DNA of 64,000 nt, taken from contig CM055877.1 in assembly GCA_029582165.1 (NCBI GenBank), forward strand, positions 33,506,249-33,570,248, given 5' to 3'. The notes beneath the pieces are model-generated. The model saw only the letters and a list, made by a program, of their open reading frames with translations. It did not search any database and was not told the DNA's origin. This document shows positions 58,088 to 64,000 of the stretch, piece by piece. The translations under genes and the position numbers were made by a program. The stretch comes from Portulaca oleracea (taxonomy: Eukaryota > Streptophyta > Magnoliopsida > Caryophyllales > Portulacaceae). How positions within the stretch are numbered: the stretch's first letter is position 1; every line of letters begins with the position of its first letter.

Positions 58088-59995
58088 TGTTCGGTTGAAA
58101 TATTTGCGGTTTTTAGTAGGGTTGTCGGTCTACGAGGATGGGTGTTAGGCTTGATTGAGGGAATCAGTTTGTGTTTGGGGTTTTCTCAATGCGGAAAGGG
58201 GTAAATTATATAAAGAAAGCAATAAACTAACCTAGACATGGATAATAACAATCAACACTAAAGAAAGCAATTAAGAGCAAGAAATAAGAATGCAATAAAA
58301 CTACAACTAATAATGAAATTGGGAACAAGAAATTATACCTTGGATGACTAATCTTCACTTGAATCCTTTACTCGAATTTTCTCCCGAACAAACAAGAAAA
58401 TTGTGAATTGGATTACTAAGAATCCTCAAATCCTCACTTTGAAGTAAGATTTGTGACTCTTAATCCTCCTCCTTACTAAAAGTTGGATTGTTTTGTGCCT
58501 AATTCTAACAAAGACCTTAGGAAATTTCACTTAAACAAAACCTAGACAAAACCCTAATAATTGATCATAACAAACCTAGACTCACAATATGACTAATGTT
58601 TGAACTGTGACAAGAAAGGTAATAAAAGAATGACACCTAATACCAAGGCTACCAAACAAAAGACAATGAGAAAGAATTAACACATGAAAGGGTTGAAAAC
58701 AGAGAAAACAACTCTAAAACCTAAACCTACTGACCGAATAAGAAAGAACAACACTAAAACCCAACCTACTGACCGAATTAAATAGGAAAAGAAAATAACA
58801 ACTAGTAATATTGACCAAAGAGAAAGAAAACGAAACAAAGGAAATATAAAACCTAATATCTACTGCACTTGACCGAAAACAGGGAAAGGGTAGAAACACA
58901 AATCAAACAGAGCAAATTTCTGAATTTCAACACCAATCAAACCGAATCAAATACCAAGACAGAAACGCATCAAACATTACCAATTCAATACCAGAACATT
59001 CAAACAACATTAAACCAAAAACCGAATATAATCTAAAACCCAGAATCGATTGAAAGGAAAGCTGAAATAGAGATTCAAAACAGAAATTCAAAGCTTGAAT
59101 AAAGACATAAATTAAACCTATATCTAATTCTAACCCTAATTGAGGCCGAAGCCTCTTTGCATTCAATCGGCTCTTCTTCTTCCTCTTTTATACTCGAAAC
59201 CAAGCTCCTTCCTTCAATCCGAGCCGTCGATTCTTCTCAAATTTGGATGAAGCACATTAATTTGGTGGTTAGATGGTGTATGCGTCGATGCTTCGTACTT
59301 CTTCTGTTAGGTATCAACTGAATCTGCAAAAGAAAAAAAATGAGTGAGAAAGAGAGCGAGTGATTGAGAATGCTACGAGAAAATGAGAAAGGGAAGAGAA
59401 GAAGAAGAGACGACATAATGAGAAGAGATGAAGAGAGATGGAGTTAGATGGTTATGGAGGTGGTATGGATGTCGGGGCTGTGTTTTGCTACGCAAGAACC
59501 AGAGAAGAGAGAGAAGAGGGATGAAGAGAGGAGTTGGGGTAATGAAGGAATTAGAATATTAGGGTTTGGGGGTGAGTTAATCAACTGAGAGGAAAAAGGG
59601 GAAAAACTGGGTAGGCGGGTTTTGGTAAATGGGTAATTGGGTTTGGTTTCTGGGTATTAGGGTTTTCTGGGTTAGGGTTTACGGGTAGGAGCGAAAGGAG
59701 AATTGGGTTGGTCAAATTGGGTTTTGGGCTGGGTAAAGGATTGGGCCGATTAGAGAGAAAAGAGAAAAGGAATTGGGCTGAGTTTTGAGAATTAGACTAG
59801 GTTTTATTTTATTTTTCAATTTGTATATTTTTTATTCATAATTAGCAAAATAATAACAAAAAATAATAAAATGCTATAAAATCTAATAAAATTATAAAAT
59901 GAATAAAAATATAATAAAAATCCTAAAATAATTATTAAAGACAAGCAAATCACCTTATGAAATGATATAAATTCGGCTCGGAACGAGACCGAACA
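58088..59995 (-). mobile_element. 5' LTR of the Athila-like element
   Basis: 1908 bp with plus-strand ends tgttcggttgaaat and gagaccgaaca, so both inverted terminal ACCGAACA/TGTTCGGT motifs are intact here. The PMD gene resumes right after it. Confidence 0.92.
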
Positions 59996-61293
59996 ATTAT
60001 TGACTGTCTCAGACCGGTATGTCTCGTTTTTTCCTTACTTTTTCTTTGAGTTGTTTATGACAATGCTTTTTGCAGGACATTGTCTGGTTTCCATGGAACG
60101 GATATGGCTCCGAGGGTCTTCACTTTGATATTCGCCTTGCAAGAGAAGCGAGTGAGCGCCGCTTGCAATTGGAGGGTCCTTCTGGCCTCACTTTCTATTT
60201 GAGGGAGCGCTTCTTCTTTCAGCACACTGTAGAATGTCCTCCAAGAGTCCTCATGGATCCTCCTGAGCTTATCTTTGATAGGAAAGCTTTAGAAGAGGGC
60301 GAGATGACCCGACTGATGGTTAGTGAGCCAGCGTTCAATTTTATTGTGCCTCCGGACAACTTGGAGGAGGCGGCTCTACAGCACAGAGGACGCCTTTCCT
60401 TCGCTCAGGTACAGTTTCTTCTGTTCTTGCGTGAATACTGCGGACTTCTGGCGATTTAACAATGTCGCCTTTCTGTAGTTGGGAGGATATTATGATCCTC
60501 TTCAGGACCAGCATGCAGAGAAACCTGAATAGGTGGAGGGCAAAGATATGTTATTTGGATTCATCCCGCTCGTGCCTAACGATCATGATGTTCTGCAGTT
60601 CTTCGATGCAAACCCGGTAAGTCGTATACTTGACCAACCTTTATCATGCAGCATTGACTCCTATTGACCTTGTTCTTGCGCAGCAAGAGTATGCGAATAT
60701 CCGTGTTTTATTAAGGGAAGGCATAACGGCCGGGGAGTTCATTGATCAGAACTTCGAGAATGGTCAATATCGGGGTCCCATGCTTTGCTGCTGATGAAGA
60801 TAATGAAGCTCACTCCCACGTGAGCTTGCCACGTTATGGGATCTCATCAAGACGTCCTCCTCGCCATTCTTCAGCAGGAGAAGCAGATAGTAGAGATTTT
60901 CGTGGAGATTCAGGGGCAGGACCATCTAGGCGCAAGGATCAAGATCTGATGAGTGCGCCACGCGATCCTTATGCCAGTTCATCAAGACAAAGGTCTCCCA
61001 ACATCTCGGAGTTCATAGTGGAAGACTGTTCGGAATCTAGTGGATTCCAAGGTTCAATGGATAGAGTGCCTAGTCTATGGGCGCCTCAGTATCATGCTCA
61101 ATCCATTGTTCCTTACGGTCAGCTCCCTGGATCTAGCCAGGACTATTCGGACTCTGGTTTTCATGGCATGCCTTCTAGCCAAGTCTTGCCCGGTCCTTCT
61201 GGTACTCAGGATGAATCACAATCGGGCTCTTTTGCTGACACAGCCTTTAGGAGCTTGTTTGGCGGTGGCGTCAGCTCCGACAGAAACTACTAG
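59996..61293 (+). pseudogene. PMD protein, 3' part with three retained introns
   Basis: The end of the interrupted exon (59996-60016, ...IDCLRP) is followed by intron 60017-60075, exon 60076-60408 (DIVWFPWNGYGSEG start), intron 60409-60478, exon 60479-60616, intron 60617-60683 and exon 60684-61293. All introns are GT...AG, and junctions are consistent with phase 0. The text IDCLRP-DIVWFPW matches the conserved PMD step before a W.P.. motif, confirming it is the continuation of 51040-52206. Lesions are a TAG in the 60479 exon (after HAEKPE) and one indel near 60770-60790 that moves the Ser/Gly-rich tail (SSRRPPRHSSAG..., ends GGGVSSDRNY) into another frame. Intact splice sites suggest recent decay. 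Confidence 0.75.
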
Positions 61294-61820
61294 GCATTGT
61301 GGCAAAGCTTCCCCTTTCCTTGTTGTTGGTTTTTTTTTTTTTTTTAATGCGGTGTAAAAAAAATACCATGTAATAAAGAAACGCGCAGTTAATAAAAATG
61401 CAATCAGGCAGACTCTGTTACGTGATTTTGACTATCTAATGATGTGACATGTAAGCTCCCAATTTATTTATTTTAGTTCAACCTCTTACTGTTTACATTA
61501 AAGACATAAAAGGAATAAAATGTATAAGCAATTACAATTAATACAATTTCTAAACTAGAGAGAAAATAAAATTACACTTTTACACAAAAGAAGAAAAACA
61601 AGAATAATATTACATAAAACACGTAGCAAACCACGTTTCCTGCATGAGGCGCATGTGCGTAGGGGTGTGAACTCACAAAACTAGTTCATCCCCTTTGCCT
61701 GGTGGCCGACCGACCTTCACATGGTGACAGCCACCGTGGTTCATCCGAATGCGTGTTGCTGGAAGTTGTGTACATCCCCTTTGATCTGATAGAGCAGCCG
61801 TGTACTGGGCAGAACCGAGG
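61294..61820. other. Spacer between the two PMD-type genes
   Basis: A poly(T) run at 61328-61345, aataaa-like signals at 61370-61395 suitable for the PMD gene's 3' end, then AT-rich sequence. No gene. Confidence 0.5.
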
Positions 61821-61821
61821 C

Positions 61822-61828
61822 TATATAA
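61822..61828 (+). promoter_or_regulatory. TATA box of the DUF7745-like gene
   Basis: tatataagc, 74 bp upstream of the ATG at 61896. Same motif as before the PMD ORF. Confidence 0.5.
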
Positions 61829-61895
61829 GCGTGCTTTGTTATTGAGAATTCATCAAATTCTCGTCCTCCCTCAATCCTTCTTTCTTGTTTCAATC

Positions 61896-63257
61896 ATGGC
61901 TTTTGAAAGAAAACTCAACTCGTGGATGAACACACTCACCAAACCCGAAAAACGGCTCCTTACATACTATAACTTGTCCTTGATTCTAAGCCTAAAACAA
62001 GTGAAGATTGATTGGGTGTTTCTCAAGGCGGCCTTAACTTTTTGGGACCTCAAATTCCATGTCTTCCGCTTTTCTTGGAACGAATTGTGTCCTCTTCCAG
62101 AAGAGTGGGCTTGTATGCTCAACTTTGATCTCTACGCTCCACCTACGACTCCTCCTCTCGCTCACAATTATCGTGAAAAGTTCGAGGAACTGACGAATTT
62201 CAACCACCGGGCACTAGGATACAGTTTGGTGGATAATATGGTCAACTTGCAAGCTTTAGTGGAATTCTTTCAATCACCAGAGGCGCTCAGACTCAATCCG
62301 GCGTTGCGAGTGCGAGGTTTTGTTTTCTGCATTTTAGCTGAATATTTATTTTATCACAGGGGTTCAGGTTTTGCACCTCTTTCTCTCATCCATGTTGTGG
62401 ATGAGATGTCCCAGGGGTACAACCTTGCTCCGATGACGATTTCTCTTCAAGTGAGTATCGACATTTCTTCTTTTTCTTGTTTTCTTGTTTTCCCTTTTCT
62501 TTTTTTTTTGACATTATTTTTTTCTGATTTTGCATGGATCATCCGAGTGGTCCATGAGAGTCACTTGTCAATTTTTCTTTTCACTTTTTTTTTCGGTTAT
62601 AACCCTTTTTTTGTGCAACCAAAGTTCTCTCTTTCTTCCCTTCGCTCGTAGATGTGGCTTATGGAGCACTTGGATATGATTTCTTCTCCCATCACCGCTT
62701 CGGAACTAGCAAACTTTTGTTAATGCAAAAGGAAATTCGAAACTCACCGCAACTTCGATGAGTGGGTCATTTTTTTCAAGAATCACAAGGAAATCCGCTG
62801 GTTGGTTCAATGGTGGAAAGTACCATGTTTCTCGAACCATTCTCGTAAGGCTGTCCATATCACTCTACTCGGCCTGACGGAGCTTACATATTATTTCCCC
62901 GATCGAGTCATGTGACAAATGGGGCATTCTCAAGACATCCCTCTACTTCCGTGCGAGATTCCCGACCTTACCCATCTCCAAGGGTCAATGGTCGAGTCAT
63001 AACTCAAATACTGGAAGAAACGAGCGGGAACAGAAGTACCTGCCCCGAACCGTATCTGTACTGCACCAATGGATGCTTATCGGAGCTGGCTTGCCACTAC
63101 TATTGACGCTGGGAATCGGCGTGAGAAGTCATCACGCTCACCTCTTCGAGACACACCAAAATTAAAGTCATTGTGGATAATGATCCTGGGTCGGGTTCCA
63201 AAGAAGAGACGCACCCAAGGAAAGAAAAACAAGCAAGTTCAGATGAATGAGCAATAA
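61896..63257 (+). pseudogene. DUF7745-like (PMD-related) protein, two exons, three stops
   Basis: Exon 1 is 61896-62450 (185 codons), the intron 62451-62651 (gtgagt...ctcgtag) and exon 2 62652-63257, in phase 0. The N-terminal half resembles DUF7745, a plant domain found in PMD/retroelement-associated proteins: VFLKAALTFWDLKFHVFRFS, WNELCPLPEEWACML, VRGFVFCILAEYLF. Exon 2 carries VQWWKVP, KAVHITLLGLTELTYYFPDR and MDAYRSWL, with a basic C-terminus. Three in-frame stops (TAA 62721, TGA 62913, TAA 63000) but no frameshift break it. The TGA lies in a context where CGA would give Arg, consistent with methyl-CpG decay. Full length would be about 386 residues. Role unknown. Confidence 0.65.
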
Positions 63258-64000
63258 TGGGCCTAAACCTACTCCGACTCAACTAGGACTATATTTAGTA
63301 CTAAATAAATAGGATCTAGAGAAAGAAATTAAATGGGCGAAATTCGTGTGCTATGTATATTATTTGATGCTTTTCCTTTAGAAAATTAATAAAACAAAAA
63401 TGTATTAAAGAGATACACTCCTTTTATTGATATCAGAAGTAAAGTATTACATTATGTTTTACAAGAATCAACACAAGCCATGCTCTTCTTATCGTCCTCC
63501 AAAGGCACATCTTCAACTGCAACACTTTTATTCTCTCCTTTTACCTAACTTGTCCCGAAGGATTTTCAAGTTAGCCTCTCGTTTTTCTTTCTTGCACTCT
63601 CCTTTTGCTAGACTCGCCCTAGAGCGTTACCGTCATGGTGGGATGAATGGAGCTTTAGTTTTCGGATGAAAATCAAAGGAAAACCAAGCTTGGGTTCGGC
63701 AGGGTTTGCATATGACCTTGGCTAGTAGAGTCCACAACCTTGGCCTAACATTCCACCATGATTAATTAGGCTAAACCACTATTAACCACTAAAGAAATGA
63801 CTTGAACACCACCAAAGATTGATTGAATAAAGTAACAAGGTTTTGTGAGGGAGAGGCTTAGAGAGCTCTCTACAATAGTATTCAATACATTCAAAAACTG
63901 CGCAGAAAAAAAGAGCAAATGGGTTTTTATACAAAACAACAACACCCAAAACACAGTCGTTTTGGTCGTAGAAAATAAGGTAGAAACTGGGACCGTCGCG
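63258..64000. other. Right edge, probably the start of another LTR
   Basis: No gene. The last ~200 bp (gggtttttatacaaaac, then gaccgtcgcg at the very end) recall the order in the LTR at 6301-7222, where a TATA-like motif is followed by gaccgtcgcgggc. It may be a related LTR cut by the window edge. Confidence 0.35.

Larger units (their letters stand above)
52207..59995 (-). mobile_element. Non-autonomous Athila-like LTR retrotransposon inside the PMD gene
   Basis: A 7.8-kb element on the minus strand. The 5' LTR is 58088-59995 and the 3' LTR 52276-54184; both are ~1.9 kb and nearly identical by eye. Between them are a tRNA-Asp-type primer binding site, a gag-like ORF, an acidic ORF and a polypurine tract. 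No protease, reverse transcriptase or integrase is present, so it needs another element's enzymes. Beyond the 3' LTR, 52207-52275 is a second copy of the 69-bp leader that follows the 5' LTR (58019-58087). I found no target duplication. Confidence 0.85.

Overview
This window looks like transposon-rich intergenic DNA from a large angiosperm genome, probably a eudicot. I see an intron-containing R2R3-MYB gene, Sirevirus, Tat and Athila-like LTR retrotransposons, an L1-type LINE, a CACTA transposase and many MITEs. The DNA is AT-rich with long (TA)n tracts. I cannot name the species. The only gene that looks intact and host-encoded is the R2R3-MYB gene at 12.66-14.13 kb. Nearly everything else is mobile DNA, much of it nested.

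Layout, left to right. At 0.4-2.8 kb is the C-terminal half of a CACTA transposase (minus strand) carrying a MITE. At 2.8-3.9 kb is a composite foldback made of two inverted hairpins. At 3.9-5.8 kb is a Ty3/gypsy pol remnant with a G-box-rich repeat and a 3' LTR. At 6.3-7.2 kb is a decayed LTR with its own MITE. At 7.2-11.9 kb is the 3' half of a Sirevirus-type copia element (pol, extra ORF, polypurine tracts, LTR). The MYB gene follows, flanked by a ~150-bp direct repeat. At 15.7-17.35 kb are a MULE-type MITE and a solo LTR with a perfect 5-bp target duplication. At 18.3-22.8 kb, three copies of a terminal-inverted-repeat family sit between (TA)n tracts, along with a Sirevirus LTR split by a 1.8-kb Mutator-like element. 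That element carries a piece of a pentatricopeptide-repeat (PPR) gene. At 22.85-27.4 kb is an L1-type LINE.

The stretch 27.4-45 kb is a field of MITEs with readable target duplications, including a three-level nest at 38.3-39.6 kb and a 1.3-kb snapback at 41.75-43.07 kb. At 45.2-49.5 kb are two LTR-like blocks, one interrupted by a Tourist-type MITE that has grown ~670 bp of GA-rich microsatellite. From 49.5 to 61.3 kb is the 3' region of a Tat-type gypsy element (minus strand) with an antisense plant-mobile-domain (PMD) ORF that has spliceosomal introns. That ORF is split by a 7.8-kb Athila-like element with no pol. At 61.9-63.3 kb is a second PMD-related pseudogene on the plus strand.

The best candidates for something undescribed are the PPR-carrying Mutator-like element (perfect 9-bp target duplication, double-unit termini), the pol-less LTR element with a gag-like ORF overlapping an acidic ORF, and the two large foldback structures. 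Coordinates of LTR and MITE ends come from reading termini and target duplications by eye; family names rest on recognised motifs, not on any search.
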